Source of the DNA: Roseivivax sediminis
Lineage (GTDB): Bacteria > Pseudomonadota > Alphaproteobacteria > Rhodobacterales > Rhodobacteraceae
Reading direction: 5' to 3'
NCBI RefSeq assembly: GCF_900112685.1
Contig: NZ_FOMS01000005.1
Location: forward strand, 1 to 64,000
Length of the DNA: 64,000 nucleotides
The notes beneath the pieces are model-generated. The model was not told the origin of the DNA, searched no databases, and worked only from the letters and a program-made list of their open reading frames with translations. Shown in pieces: positions 7,547 through 16,869 of the stretch; position 1 is the first letter of the stretch, and every line of letters begins with the position of its first letter. A program made the position numbers and the translations under genes.

Positions 7547-8341
7547 ATGCTTCCCTTCACGCGATTTCACGCCGCGACGCTCCTCGACCTGCACACTTGG
7601 TCGACGCTTTCGCGCAACGAGGTGCGCCCCTTCCTTGCCCGGTTCGCCATTGAACCGCTCGGTCGAAAATTCCCGATGCTGAGAGTTTATGAGCAACTGC
7701 TCGGCGTAACCCCATCGGATCCCCTCGAAGACGACATGCTCGGCCGGGGCCTGGTGCGAGCAACGAAGGCAGCGGAGTGGTTCGGTGTCTCCGGCGACGT
7801 TCTCCTGGACCAGCTCCGCGCGCCCGGCAATTCATACCCCCCGCTCTACGCGTTGGGGCCGAAGCGAAATCTGATGCTGAGGGCGCAGGTCGAGCAGCTT
7901 CTGGCGAGCCCCAGAAACGCATTTCATGGCCTGGACCCGATCCCTGGACATGCTCTGCCCGCCTCGCGCCTGGCGCGGACCCTCGGGGTTCCGCAAGCCC
8001 GGATCGACGCGATGCTCGCGGACAAGGACGTTCTGCCCGCGCGCATCATCAGCCGGGGACGCGTCCGCTACATCCTCTCGGACGTGGCGCACAGGCTCGC
8101 GTCCTCAGGTGAGGACCGCGTCACGGAGGAAGACCCCCGGGCCGAGGAGACAATCGAAGACGGCTCGGAAGTCGCGCCTGGCGCCACCGTCGGCGCGCCT
8201 GACGGCCTGTTCGCGGAGACCACGGCCCGCGCTGCCGCCCAAGCCGAAACGCAGCTCTCCTGCACAGGATCCGGCGCAAATGCACGCCGAGGCGATGGCC
8301 TGCACGGTGCGCCGGTCGAGGCGAAACTGTCGGGAACATAA
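7547..8341 (+). CDS. putative DNA-binding protein of a recombinase module
   Basis: The chosen start, ATG 7547, has AGGAG six bases upstream; an in-frame ATG at 7541 touches the ribosome site. The 264-residue product has two segments that look like excisionase-type helix-turn-helices. These are TKAAEWFGVSGDVLLDQLRA with an adjacent LYALGPKRNLMLRAQVE, and SRLARTLGVPQARIDAMLA with RGRVRYILSDVAHRLAS. The last 75 residues are acidic and alanine-rich. I do not recognise a characterised family. It leads a rightward cluster with three recombinase-type genes, so a role as a targeting or directionality factor is plausible but inferred. Confidence 0.65.
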   Translation: MLPFTRFHAATLLDLHTWSTLSRNEVRPFLARFAIEPLGRKFPMLRVYEQLLGVTPSDPLEDDMLGRGLVRATKAAEWFGVSGDVLLDQLRAPGNSYPPLYALGPKRNLMLRAQVEQLLASPRNAFHGLDPIPGHALPASRLARTLGVPQARIDAMLADKDVLPARIISRGRVRYILSDVAHRLASSGEDRVTEEDPRAEETIEDGSEVAPGATVGAPDGLFAETTARAAAQAETQLSCTGSGANARRGDGLHGAPVEAKLSGT

Positions 8342-8344
8342 GGC

Positions 8345-8409
8345 GTCGCTTAGTTCCCGGATATTTCGACTCGAGTGCACATTTTCGCTTCGTGTGCACG
8401 CCAAGCGAC
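8345..8409. repeat. dyad with two GTGCAC palindromes between module genes
   Basis: GTCGCTT (8345-8351) and AAGCGAC (8403-8409) are inverted around two copies of the palindrome GTGCAC (8375-8380 and 8394-8399), spaced 19 bases start to start. It fills the 79-base gap between the first two genes of the recombinase module. It might be a recombinase binding site or an operator. Confidence 0.35.
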
Positions 8410-8420
8410 CAATCTCCTCA

Positions 8421-8918
8421 ATGAACCAGATGAAAGGAAATCCCTTGGTTCCCAAGACCAAATACCAAAGCCGCATCGTTGCGAACCCGCTCGCCCAGAC
8501 GCCATTCACGCTTCGGGAAGTGTTCGAGCACGAACCCGATCAGCGCCTACAGTCCGCCCTGCGCCGGCTCGAAACCGTCCTCGACAGGCCCCTCGAGAAG
8601 ATTCCCGCGGACATCGACTGGTTCGATGCGCACTTTCCGAGCGGCGGCTTCGACGGTGCCAAGGCACCCTGGACCAGTGCCCAAGCCTACCAAGCTTGGC
8701 GCAGCGCCGTCCGCCGCGCCATCCGGAGGTACATCTTCGCGCTCGGCACGTCCGTCATGCGGATCCGTCACGTCCAGGCGAGCCTTCTCTCCCGGACGAA
8801 TGCGCCCCCCCACTCCCCGATCCCGGCAGCCCAGCTTCTCGGGCACACTGGCGTCAAGCGCACCAGGGCCCTTTACGCGAATTTCCGCAAAACCGCAGCC
8901 GCACCTAAGTCCGACTGA
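8421..8918 (+). CDS. shortened tyrosine-recombinase relative
   Basis: The 165-residue protein resembles the N-terminal domain of the 611-residue recombinase two genes on. Both share the pattern W/LFDA-FPS, then an A-Y/W-R-VRR-IR segment (AYQAWRSAVRRAIRRYIF here). It then jumps to a recombinase C-terminal box, QLLGHTGVKRTRALYANFR, with the His and a Tyr that would be the nucleophile. The middle of the catalytic domain, with both catalytic Arg residues, is missing. It looks like an in-frame internal deletion of a larger recombinase, and it cannot recombine DNA alone. ATG 8421 has no clear ribosome site; a TTG at 8445 preceded by AAAGGAAA is an alternative start. Confidence 0.6.
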   Translation: MNQMKGNPLVPKTKYQSRIVANPLAQTPFTLREVFEHEPDQRLQSALRRLETVLDRPLEKIPADIDWFDAHFPSGGFDGAKAPWTSAQAYQAWRSAVRRAIRRYIFALGTSVMRIRHVQASLLSRTNAPPHSPIPAAQLLGHTGVKRTRALYANFRKTAAAPKSD

Positions 8919-8983
8919 GCCCCGAAATCGCGCGGCCGTCCGGAACGTCGGCCGCCTCCCTACAACCCGATAAGGAATACCGA

Positions 8984-10819
8984 ATGGGTTTTTTCTCAGA
9001 TGCCTCGCAGGTCGCCACGGCCGTTGCAGTGCCTACCTCAAAAACCATGCAAACGGTGTTCGACGAGACCGTCAACGAAACCGAACGCAACCGTATTGCG
9101 CGGGTGGCCGAGTATTTCAACGCACCACTTTCGACCCTGGATGGCGACGAGGTCGACCTCCTGGCCTGGTTCGACGCAAATTTTCCGTCGCTCAAGCAGA
9201 TCGGTGCCGGACCGTTGCCGGGTGCAGGTCGGAACTTCTGGAAGTCGAAGGGCAGCTATGGCAAGTGGCGCGAGGTCGTCCGCCGCCGGATCAGGACCAC
9301 CCTTGGTCTCGTCGCTGCGAAGATGGCATTGCGGGAGCGCATCGACGGCTGGACCCCTTTCCTGGCCCTCCTGGAAGATCTCTCGAAAGACCACGGTCCG
9401 GTGCATCCCGGAACCTTTGGCTCGATCCGCACCTTTTCCGACCGCGCAAGAGCGGCCGGTATCGACCCGATGGATCTGACCCCTGACATCGTTCCGCCCT
9501 TCCTGGATCAAATGCCCGCCCACGAGCGAGACGCGTCGGCAACAGCTCTCAGAGCGCTTGCCCGCCACCGCGTCTTCCCACAGATCGCAGCACATCTGCC
9601 ACCGGACTTCGACACGGACTACCTCGTTCCGACGGCCCGCACACCCGTGCCCGCCTCCGTGCGCAAAATGATCGCCGAGATGGTGGAAGCGGCACGCTAC
9701 GACCAGAGCACCTATGATGATGTCTCCGAGAGTTGCACCGAGAATTTCAACGCGCAAACGGCCGAGACCTACCGCGCCGCCTTGGTCGCACTGGCCCGGG
9801 CCGCACAGGAAACCGGCGTTGTGGACCTGGCGTCGTTGAACTGTCTCGACTCGCTGTTCGAGACCCCGGTTCGCATCGCCGCCATCCGACATTGGATCGA
9901 CCAGTCCGAAACGGATGCCGGGTTCAGTCTTCGGAGCGCCGCAGATTACGTCCGCATCGTCGCCCAAATCGGCAAGGCTAATGGCCTCAAGACCAAGAAG
10001 TGGCTGAAGAACTTGAAGAAGAATCCGCACCTGCAGGAGGGACATGCGTCGGGCGAGAAGATGTCCCCCAAAAACAGGACCTTCTGCGAGGACCTCATCC
10101 ATAATCCAACCGATGTCCGGACCTTTCTCCGGCAGCACGTGCTCTACCAGGAGCGAGCGAAGGACATCCTCGCGACGGACAAGGTCTTGACCAAAACGCA
10201 ACTGCGCGATGCTCGGCGGCTTGCCACCTGCGCCGCCTTCTCCGCGCTGGCAATCCGTGGCGCCGGCCTGCGGAAAGGCAGTGCGCTGGCTGCAGAGTGT
10301 AGCGGCACCGGGCAGAATTTTTTCCGCAAGGCGATGGGCGAGAACAAATTCTTCGAACTGAGGATCCCCATCAAGGACATGAAAGGCGAGTATGTTGAGC
10401 TGCCCCCCATCCACATCCGGGATGACAAGTATTGCGGCTATGAGGTGCTCGATTGGTATCTGACCACAGCGCGGCCGCTCTTCGACTTCGCGAACAAGGA
10501 CTATTGTAAAAAGAAAAAATGCGCGAGGGCTTCTCATCTGTTCGTTTCGGAGCGATCCGCGCGCCCCCTGTCCGGGTCCATGCTCTACAAATGGCTAACC
10601 CGAAGCAGCGCAGAGATCGGCCTGCCGATGTTCCCGCACAATTTCCGGCATGGCTTCGCAACGCTGCTGCTCGCGCGGAATTGGAGCAACCGAGGGCGGG
10701 CAGCCGCGTATCTCGGCTGCTCGGTCGGCGTGCTCGACACCTATTACGGGTGGATCGACAAGCGGCAGAAGCTCGAGGAAGTGCAGGATCTCCTGGCGGA
10801 GGCTCTGGCCGGAAAATGA
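8984..10819 (+). CDS. large site-specific tyrosine recombinase (611 aa)
   Basis: The C-terminal third carries phage-integrase signatures: Arg430 in GAGLRKGSAL, Lys-containing strand IKDMKGEYVELP, His552-Asn-Phe-Arg555-His556 in HNFRHGFATLLL, and Tyr587/Tyr588 in LDTYYGWIDKR. The second catalytic His of box II is Cys here (YLGCSVG), an unusual substitution. About 400 residues precede the catalytic domain, with an N-terminal region shared with the shortened protein upstream and probable SAM-like core-binding segments. The stop overlaps the next recombinase start by ATGA, so the two are translated together. It resembles two-recombinase systems such as Tn554 in logic, but the target site is unknown. 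Confidence 0.8.
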   Translation: MGFFSDASQVATAVAVPTSKTMQTVFDETVNETERNRIARVAEYFNAPLSTLDGDEVDLLAWFDANFPSLKQIGAGPLPGAGRNFWKSKGSYGKWREVVRRRIRTTLGLVAAKMALRERIDGWTPFLALLEDLSKDHGPVHPGTFGSIRTFSDRARAAGIDPMDLTPDIVPPFLDQMPAHERDASATALRALARHRVFPQIAAHLPPDFDTDYLVPTARTPVPASVRKMIAEMVEAARYDQSTYDDVSESCTENFNAQTAETYRAALVALARAAQETGVVDLASLNCLDSLFETPVRIAAIRHWIDQSETDAGFSLRSAADYVRIVAQIGKANGLKTKKWLKNLKKNPHLQEGHASGEKMSPKNRTFCEDLIHNPTDVRTFLRQHVLYQERAKDILATDKVLTKTQLRDARRLATCAAFSALAIRGAGLRKGSALAAECSGTGQNFFRKAMGENKFFELRIPIKDMKGEYVELPPIHIRDDKYCGYEVLDWYLTTARPLFDFANKDYCKKKKCARASHLFVSERSARPLSGSMLYKWLTRSSAEIGLPMFPHNFRHGFATLLLARNWSNRGRAAAYLGCSVGVLDTYYGWIDKRQKLEEVQDLLAEALAGK

Positions 10820-12195
10820 CCCGTCATGTCATCCTCGCAAAGCCGCACTGGCAACCCAACGCGGCTTCTCCCATCCTGCTGGGCATGCCGCTCGCGGAGT
10901 TGCAGGCACTCGACAGCCTGGTCGAGTTCATGATCGAACATGGCTGCGCGGAACTCACGCCGTCCGACTGCCGGGTCTGGGCTCGCCTCAATGACGGCGC
11001 CGCCGCCATCGGCAATGCCGTCGCGGCAATGATCAAGACCGACGGTCCCGAAGCCCTGCCGCTTGCGTCCCTGCGTGCGGCAGAACAGTCCCTGACCGCT
11101 TGCACGCGCTTCGCCGGAATCTCGCGTGAGCCGCGTCGCGACTATGAACGGACCATCTCACTCTATCCAGAAGACCTTCCGGCGGAATGGCAACAGCACC
11201 TGGCCCGGATCCGGGACCGCAGAGAAGATGGCGAAATCAAGCTGGTGCCGGATCTCTACGACCGCATGACCCGGAAGCTCTGCCAATACGGCTGGTATCT
11301 GCGGGAAAGCGGGCTGGCGCAGGACTTCGAAATAGCCTCGCTCCGAAAATTCTATACCTATGAGACGACGAGAATTTCCGCCCGGGGCGCGCCACTGAGC
11401 ACCTCAACCATCATCGCGACATTCGCCGATCTCAGGGACTTCCTCCGGCTCTCGAAGGCCTACCCGAAGCCCCTGATCAAGCAAATCGACAAGCTTCTCC
11501 AGAAGCTGCGGGACCGGGCCAGCGTCGAGACGGCGCAGAAGTTCGCAGCCCTCGCCGCGATCGATATCACGACGATTCATCCGCGCGCCGAAGCAGTCCT
11601 CGCAGAGATCGTAAAGCAAACCAACCCGGCAAGGCGAGCCATCAAGCGCAATAGAGCCATGGCAATCGCGGTGCCGCCGCTGACCCCGCTCCGCCGCGAA
11701 TGGCATGATCTCAGGTTCGGCCGGGACCTGGTCTGGACCGAGGGCCGTTACCGCCTCCGGGACTACAAGCTCCGCAAGACCCGGCATCGTCCCGGCCGAG
11801 AGGAATACCCCGGTTCGGTGCATCCGAGCGTATGTCATTTCGTCGACGCCCGCCTGCTTCAGGATGATGACCCGAAATATCTCGATACCTTTCGCGAGAT
11901 CGCCGAGCAGCACGAATGGCCGCTATTCGTCCATCCCGACGGCACGCCCGTTGCCGAGAATTACGTGTCGCAGGTCTGGTCCTCGGAGTTCGGAACCGGC
12001 GCTCACATTTGCAGGTCCATCGTCTACGACGTGGTGTTCGCCATCAGCGAGGACGCGACGCTGGCCGGCATGTTGATGAATGACCACACCTCGCAGCAGG
12101 CGCGGAAGAAATACACCGGCGACCGCGCCAAACAGGCCTCCCTCGCAGCCGCCGGAAAGGAGATCGACGACATCTTCGATGCCTACAATGGATGA
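10816..12195 (+). CDS. site-specific tyrosine recombinase (459 aa)
   Basis: It starts within the stop of the preceding recombinase gene (ATGA). All core catalytic residues can be placed: Arg293 (PLRREWHDLRFG), a Lys-bearing strand (YKLRKTRHRPG), His397 and Arg400 (AHICRSIVYDVVF), His424 (MNDHTS) and Tyr433 (ARKKYTGDRA). A long helical N-terminal part (about 290 residues) should bind the core site. With the 611-residue partner it makes a pair of unequal recombinases, as in Tn554-like or recombinase-in-trio elements, yet the gene sizes and the extra small genes differ from those. It ends 70 bases before a convergent copper-section gene. Confidence 0.8.
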   Translation: MTRHVILAKPHWQPNAASPILLGMPLAELQALDSLVEFMIEHGCAELTPSDCRVWARLNDGAAAIGNAVAAMIKTDGPEALPLASLRAAEQSLTACTRFAGISREPRRDYERTISLYPEDLPAEWQQHLARIRDRREDGEIKLVPDLYDRMTRKLCQYGWYLRESGLAQDFEIASLRKFYTYETTRISARGAPLSTSTIIATFADLRDFLRLSKAYPKPLIKQIDKLLQKLRDRASVETAQKFAALAAIDITTIHPRAEAVLAEIVKQTNPARRAIKRNRAMAIAVPPLTPLRREWHDLRFGRDLVWTEGRYRLRDYKLRKTRHRPGREEYPGSVHPSVCHFVDARLLQDDDPKYLDTFREIAEQHEWPLFVHPDGTPVAENYVSQVWSSEFGTGAHICRSIVYDVVFAISEDATLAGMLMNDHTSQQARKKYTGDRAKQASLAAAGKEIDDIFDAYNG

Positions 12196-12265
12196 CGTGG
12201 AGACTCCGCGCGATACCGCAACGCAGATTGTAGACGAGACAGTCCGGGTGCCGTCACGCTCGCCG

Positions 12266-13108
12266 TCAGCCGCACGACCAGAAACCCCGGTAGCCTGCAG
12301 TCAGCCCCGCATCGAGGGCGAAGGTCAGTTCCGCGTTCCCCCGCCAGTCCGCGTCGTCTCCGAGCGGCCGAACCTCAATCTCCATGCCATCGGAGGCAAA
12401 GCCGGCCTTGCCATCGGACGATTGCAGACCGACAAGGACACCATTGAGCTTGGTCACGGCTTCGCCGTCCGGTCCGGACCACAGGATGGGGTCGGCCTCG
12501 GGACTGCGGTTGAAGCGGCATGCGCCCGGCGCGTCGATGACCCGGCTCGCCTCCTCCTCGGGGAGCGGCGAAAGGTCAAGTTTGGAAATCAGGGTGTTGT
12601 TCAGGGCGTCCTCGACGCTGCCCGGTTCGGCGGCGGGGTCTTCGTAGATGTCGTTGACCAGGTTGCCGCCGGAGACATCCGCGATCAGATGGCGCATCTG
12701 TGCGATCTCCTTGCGCTGCGCGGCGATGATCTCGTCGGCGAGCTTGCGCACGCGCGCGTCCTCGATCCCGGCCCGCTCCGACGTCATGACCGCGATGGAA
12801 TGGTGCGGGATCATCGCACGCATGTAGCTGGGCCCGCTGACGGTGACCTGGCTGCGCACCAGCCAGAGAGATCCGGCAAAGACGACCGCCGCGCCAAGAA
12901 AGATGGCGATGTTCAGCGCTTTGCTCGAATACATTGCCAGCATGAAGGACAGCATCACGATGGCCATCGTTGTCCCCATCAGGATGGCCATGTAGGCGCG
13001 CGTCTCGGAAAAGAAGAGATGCTCCCACGCGTAGGTGTTCAGATACATCAGGACGAACATGATGATCGTCGAAGTCGCGATCATCAGACCAAACCGAATA
13101 TAGGACAT
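12266..13108 (-). CDS. membrane-anchored DUF305 protein
   Basis: The 280-residue protein has three N-terminal membrane helices (about residues 5-25, 35-60 and 68-86). A periplasmic DUF305 motif follows, with MRAMIPHHSIAVMTSERAG near residue 100 and QMRHLIADVS. DUF305 proteins such as CopM bind copper through His and Met residues. A further domain of about 110 residues (from LISKLDLSPL to the end) ends with an acidic and Trp-containing stretch I do not recognise. It is the last gene of the leftward copper block and stands alone. A copper or silver sequestration role is inferred from the family and the neighbours. Confidence 0.75.
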   Translation of the reverse strand: MSYIRFGLMIATSTIIMFVLMYLNTYAWEHLFFSETRAYMAILMGTTMAIVMLSFMLAMYSSKALNIAIFLGAAVVFAGSLWLVRSQVTVSGPSYMRAMIPHHSIAVMTSERAGIEDARVRKLADEIIAAQRKEIAQMRHLIADVSGGNLVNDIYEDPAAEPGSVEDALNNTLISKLDLSPLPEEEASRVIDAPGACRFNRSPEADPILWSGPDGEAVTKLNGVLVGLQSSDGKAGFASDGMEIEVRPLGDDADWRGNAELTFALDAGLTAGYRGFWSCG

Positions 13109-13205
13109 GTCGCCTCCTCAATTGCCTTTAATTGAGTGTGAAACAACACTCCCGCGCTGGAGGGTTCCCCTTGTCGAACCTCGGGCCGGGTCTGGGACCG
13201 ACGGC

Positions 13206-13826
13206 TCAAACCCGTCGGAGCACAGCGAACTCGAAGTTTTGGGTTACCCCTCCCGGCGTCTCGTGCCGGTGCCTTCGCGTGTCCAGGAGCGAGAACTCAG
13301 GTGCGAAGAAGTCCGACAGATCGTCCGCGGACCAGCGCCTCACCGGCAGGCCGCTGCACCGCTCGGGGCCGTCTGGCGCGAAGGTGCCTATGATCGCCAC
13401 GGATCCGGGCACGGTGGCCGCCAGCATCGCCCGGCGATAGGCCTCCTGGCCGGACTCCGACACGAGGAAGTGCATCACCGCCCGATCATGCCAGACATCC
13501 CAGTGACGGGCCGGCTTCCAAGTAGTGACGTCGGCCACGATGAAACCGACCCGATCCGCCAAGGAGGCGAGGCGCTTTCTCGTCCGCGCGAGCGCCGATT
13601 CGGAGATATCCAGGATCGACAGGTCGCGATAGCCTGACGCCAAGAGCGCATCCGCAAGGCGCGAAGCCCCGCCGCCGATGTCGATGACCGATGCCGCGTT
13701 GCCGCCGCCGTGGCGCTCTATCAGATCAAGGCTTGGCTGCGGCACCGCCTGGAACCAGGACACGGCCTCTTCTTCGCGCGACTCGTAGACCGCATCCCAG
13801 TGCGCTCTGTCCCCGGTTCCCGTCAG
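13206..13826 (-). CDS. class I SAM-dependent methyltransferase
   Basis: The protein (206 residues) shows HWDAVYESR at the start, the SAM-binding motif VIDIGGGASRLAD, ILDISESALAR, then FIVADVTTW and WHDRAVMHFL. No ATG or GTG fits. The best start is a CTG at 13826 that overlaps the cueR stop (CTGA) and has GGGAG five bases upstream; a start inside cueR at 13895 is the alternative. It is translationally coupled to cueR in the copA-cueR operon. The substrate is unknown. Small methyltransferases of this kind recur next to thiol and metal-stress genes, but no function is claimed. Confidence 0.75.
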   Translation of the reverse strand: MTGTGDRAHWDAVYESREEEAVSWFQAVPQPSLDLIERHGGGNAASVIDIGGGASRLADALLASGYRDLSILDISESALARTRKRLASLADRVGFIVADVTTWKPARHWDVWHDRAVMHFLVSESGQEAYRRAMLAATVPGSVAIIGTFAPDGPERCSGLPVRRWSADDLSDFFAPEFSLLDTRRHRHETPGGVTQNFEFAVLRRV

Positions 13827-14248
13827 CGGACTCCCTCTGATGCACTGGCCGCCTCTTCCGGAACATCCTTCGCCAGGTCCTCCAGAATCGGGCAATCCGG
13901 GCGGTGGTCGCCCGCGCAGGCATGGATCAGGTGACCAAGCGTCGTGCGCATCGACTGGAGTTGCGCGATCTTGTCGTCGATCTGGTGCAGGTGCTCTTCC
14001 GCGACGCGCTTGACCTGCCCGCTCTCGCGGCTCTCGTCCTCGTAGAGGGCGATCAGGGTGCGGCAGTCCTCGATGGTGAAGCCCAGCGCGCGGGCGCGGC
14101 CGAGGAAGGCCAGCTTGTGCAGGTCCTGTTCGCGGAACCGGCGATAGCCGTTCTCGCCGCGCTGCGGGCGGATCAGGCCGATCTCCTCGTAGTAGCGGAT
14201 CGTCTTGGCGGGCAGGCCCGAGCGTTGGGCGACGTCTCCGATGTTCAT
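13823..14248 (-). CDS. cueR: Cu(I)-responsive MerR-family regulator CueR
   Basis: The 141-residue regulator has a MerR winged helix (MNIGDVAQRSGLPAKTIRYY), a dimerisation helix and the metal loop ACAGDHRPDCP with Cys111 and Cys119, the two ligands typical of CueR. It lies 13 bases after copA and is transcribed with it. It should activate promoters that have 19-base spacers when Cu(I) or Ag(I) binds. Four promoters with the shared box TTGACCTTCCA occur in this window (copA, copZ, the DUF2933-like gene and the second copper ATPase) and are the probable targets. Confidence 0.92.
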   Translation of the reverse strand: MNIGDVAQRSGLPAKTIRYYEEIGLIRPQRGENGYRRFREQDLHKLAFLGRARALGFTIEDCRTLIALYEDESRESGQVKRVAEEHLHQIDDKIAQLQSMRTTLGHLIHACAGDHRPDCPILEDLAKDVPEEAASASEGVR

Positions 14249-14261
14249 GGCAGTCCTCCTT

Positions 14262-16769
14262 TCACTCTGCGGGCGCGTGCGCCGCGTGGGCGGCCGGGCG
14301 TGCTATGGCGCGCTCGTCCATGGCGGGCGCGATGCGGCGCAGGCGCAGCGCGTTGGTCAGCACGAAGACCGACGAAAGCGCCATGGCCCCGGCGGCCAGC
14401 ATCGGCGAGAGCAGCAGGCCGAAGGCCGGGTAGAGCACGCCTGCCGCGACCGGGATCAGCGCGGTGTTGTAGCCGAAGGCCCAGAACAGGTTCTCGCGGA
14501 TGTTGCGCATGGTGCGGGTCGAGACCTCGAAGGCGTTGACCACGCCGCGCAGGTCGCCGGACATGAGCACCACGTCGGCGGACTCGATCGCCACGTCCGT
14601 GCCGGTGCCGATGGCGATGCCGACGTCGGCATGCGCCAGCGCGGGCGCGTCGTTGATGCCGTCGCCGACGAAGGCGACCTGGCGGTGCCCCTCGCGCAGC
14701 TCATCGAGCGCGGCGACCTTGCCGTCGGGCAGGACGCCCGCGATGACATGGTCGATGCCAGTCTCGCGCGCGATGGCCTCTGCCGTCTCGCGTTTGTCGC
14801 CGGTGATCATCGCGACGGTCAGGCCCTTGTCATGCAGCGCGGCGATGGCGGCGCGGCTGGCGGGCTTCACGGGGTCGGCCACGCCGATGACCGCGGCGAT
14901 GCGGCCGTCGATGGCGGCAAAGAGCGCGGTGCGGCCGCGGCTGGCAAGCTCGGTCTCGCGCGCCGCGAGCGCGCCGGTCTCGATGCCCTCGCGGGCCATC
15001 AGGCGGTCGGCGCCGACCAGCACCTCGGCGCCGTCCACCGTGGCGCGGACGCCGTGGCCGGTGACGGAGGTGAAATCCGTGGCCTCGGCGCGCGGGGCGC
15101 CCTCTGCCCGGGCGGCGCGGACGACGGCCTCGGCGATGGGGTGCTCGGAGCGCGACTCGACCGCCGCGACCTTCGACAGCACGTCGGCCCGGTCGACCCC
15201 CTCGGCCAGCACGAGGTCGGTCATCTCGGGCCGTCCCTCGGTCACGGTGCCGGTCTTGTCGAGCGCCACGACGCCCACGGAGGCGAGCTGCTGCAGCGCG
15301 TTACCCTTGCGGAAGAGGACGCCCATCTCGGCGGCGCGGCCGGTGCCGACCATGATCGAGGTCGGCGTCGCGAGGCCCATGGCGCAGGGGCATGCGATGA
15401 TGAGAACCGAGACCCCGGCCACCAGCGCCAGCGTCACCGCGGGCGACGGGCCGAAGACCAGCCAGACCAGCACGGTCAGCAGCGCCGCCGACATGACGGC
15501 GGGCACGAACCACAGGGTGATGCGGTCGACCAGCCCCTGGATCGGCAGCTTGGCGCCCTGCGCCTCCTCGACCATGCGGATGATCTGCGACAGCGTGGTG
15601 TCGGCGCCGACGCGGGTGGCGCGGAAGGTCAGGCTGCCCGCGCCGTTCACGGTGCCGCCGGTGATGGCATCGCCCGGGCCCTTCTCGGCCGGGACCGGCT
15701 CGCCGGTGAGCATGCTTTCGTCGACGTGGCTGGAGCCCTCGGTGACCTCGCCGTCCACGGCGATGCGCTCGCCCGGCCGCACGAGGACCATGTCGCCGGT
15801 CGCGAGGTCATCGACCGAGACCTCGACGCTTTCGCCGTCGCGCAGGACGCGGGCGGTGCGGACCTGCAGGCCCAGCAGCTTGCGGATCGCCGCGCCGGTG
15901 CGGCCCTTGGCGCGCGCCTCGAGGAAGCGCCCGAGCAGGATCAGCACGACGATGACGGCGGCGGCCTCGAAGTAGACGGCGCGCACCGCCTCGGGGAGCA
16001 GCGCCGGAAGGAAGGTCGCCACGACCGAGTAGAGGTAGGCCGCCCCGGTGCCCACGGCGACGAGGCTGTTCATGTCGGGCGCGCCCTTGAGCAGCGCCGG
16101 GATGCCCTTGCGGTAGAACATGCGCCCGGGGCCCGCGAGGACCAGCGTGGTCAGCACGAACTGCAGCACCCAGCTGGTCTGCTGGCCGATGGTCGCGTCG
16201 ATCCAGTGGTGCACGGCGGGAAGGACGTGCCCGCCCATCTCGACCAGGAAGACCGGCAGGGCGAGCGCGGCGGCGAGCGCCGTCTGGCGCAGGAGGCCGC
16301 GCGCCTCCTCTTCCTTGCGGGCGCCGCGGTCCTCGCCGCCGGAGGCCTCGGCCACCGTGGCGGGGTAGCCCATCTCGGCGCTGGCGGCGGTCAGGTCAGA
16401 GGGCGTGACCGCGCCCTCGGCGTAGGTCACCGTCGCGGTTTCCGAGGCGAGGTTCACGTTCACTTCGAGCACGCCCGGCACGGCCTCGAGCGCCTTGTCG
16501 ACGCGACCCACGCAGGAGGCGCAGGACATCGACTCGACGTTCAGCGTCACCTTCGCCCGGCGCGCCGGGTAGCCCAGGTCGTCGAGCGCCTCGACCGCTG
16601 CGCCTACACGCGCGGGATCGTCGACGGTCATGCGGGCGGTTTCCGAGGCGAGGTTGACCGAGACGTCATGGACCCCCTCCAGCGCCGCCAGGCCACGATC
16701 CACGCGCCCCACGCAGGAGGCGCAGGACATACCCTCGACGGAGAGAGTGACGGGCGTTGGTTCGGGCAT
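14262..16769 (-). CDS. copA: Cu(I)-exporting P1B-type ATPase CopA
   Basis: The start at 16769 ([11 protein letters not shown]) is preferred because AAGGAGG lies five bases upstream; an ATG 15 bases earlier has no spaced ribosome site. The 835-residue pump has two HMA domains (GMSCASC and SMSCASC) and eight expected membrane helices. The Cu(I) motif is [10 protein letters not shown], the phosphorylation site [11 protein letters not shown], and the actuator region is [20 protein letters not shown] provides the HP motif and [17 protein letters not shown] the hinge. It exports cytoplasmic Cu(I) to the periplasm. It is first in an operon with cueR and a methyltransferase gene, driven by a CueR-type promoter. 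Confidence 0.96.
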   Translation of the reverse strand: MPEPTPVTLSVEGMSCASCVGRVDRGLAALEGVHDVSVNLASETARMTVDDPARVGAAVEALDDLGYPARRAKVTLNVESMSCASCVGRVDKALEAVPGVLEVNVNLASETATVTYAEGAVTPSDLTAASAEMGYPATVAEASGGEDRGARKEEEARGLLRQTALAAALALPVFLVEMGGHVLPAVHHWIDATIGQQTSWVLQFVLTTLVLAGPGRMFYRKGIPALLKGAPDMNSLVAVGTGAAYLYSVVATFLPALLPEAVRAVYFEAAAVIVVLILLGRFLEARAKGRTGAAIRKLLGLQVRTARVLRDGESVEVSVDDLATGDMVLVRPGERIAVDGEVTEGSSHVDESMLTGEPVPAEKGPGDAITGGTVNGAGSLTFRATRVGADTTLSQIIRMVEEAQGAKLPIQGLVDRITLWFVPAVMSAALLTVLVWLVFGPSPAVTLALVAGVSVLIIACPCAMGLATPTSIMVGTGRAAEMGVLFRKGNALQQLASVGVVALDKTGTVTEGRPEMTDLVLAEGVDRADVLSKVAAVESRSEHPIAEAVVRAARAEGAPRAEATDFTSVTGHGVRATVDGAEVLVGADRLMAREGIETGALAARETELASRGRTALFAAIDGRIAAVIGVADPVKPASRAAIAALHDKGLTVAMITGDKRETAEAIARETGIDHVIAGVLPDGKVAALDELREGHRQVAFVGDGINDAPALAHADVGIAIGTGTDVAIESADVVLMSGDLRGVVNAFEVSTRTMRNIRENLFWAFGYNTALIPVAAGVLYPAFGLLLSPMLAAGAMALSSVFVLTNALRLRRIAPAMDERAIARPAAHAAHAPAE

Positions 16770-16801
16770 GACGGCCTCCTTCATTCCTCTTGGCTGCCCC
16801 T

Positions 16802-16832
16802 CATGTGGGGCCTCCAGTCACTGGAAGGTCAA
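16802..16832 (-). promoter_or_regulatory. CueR-type promoter of copA
   Basis: On the minus strand -35 TTGACC (16827-16832), a 19-base spacer with the dyad CTTCCAG-TGA-CTGGAGG, and a weak -10 CACATG (16802-16807). The 19-base spacer and the dyad are the hallmark of MerR/CueR-activated promoters. Confidence 0.85.
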
Positions 16833-16869
16833 GCGTGCGGATGAATTTTCTTCGCGGTGACCGGCCCTC

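Noticed and set aside
14205-16844. 879-codon open frame on the plus strand opposite copA
   Set aside because: It is a GC-bias shadow of copA: His, Asp, Gly and Arg-rich without motifs, while the minus strand encodes a complete P-type ATPase.
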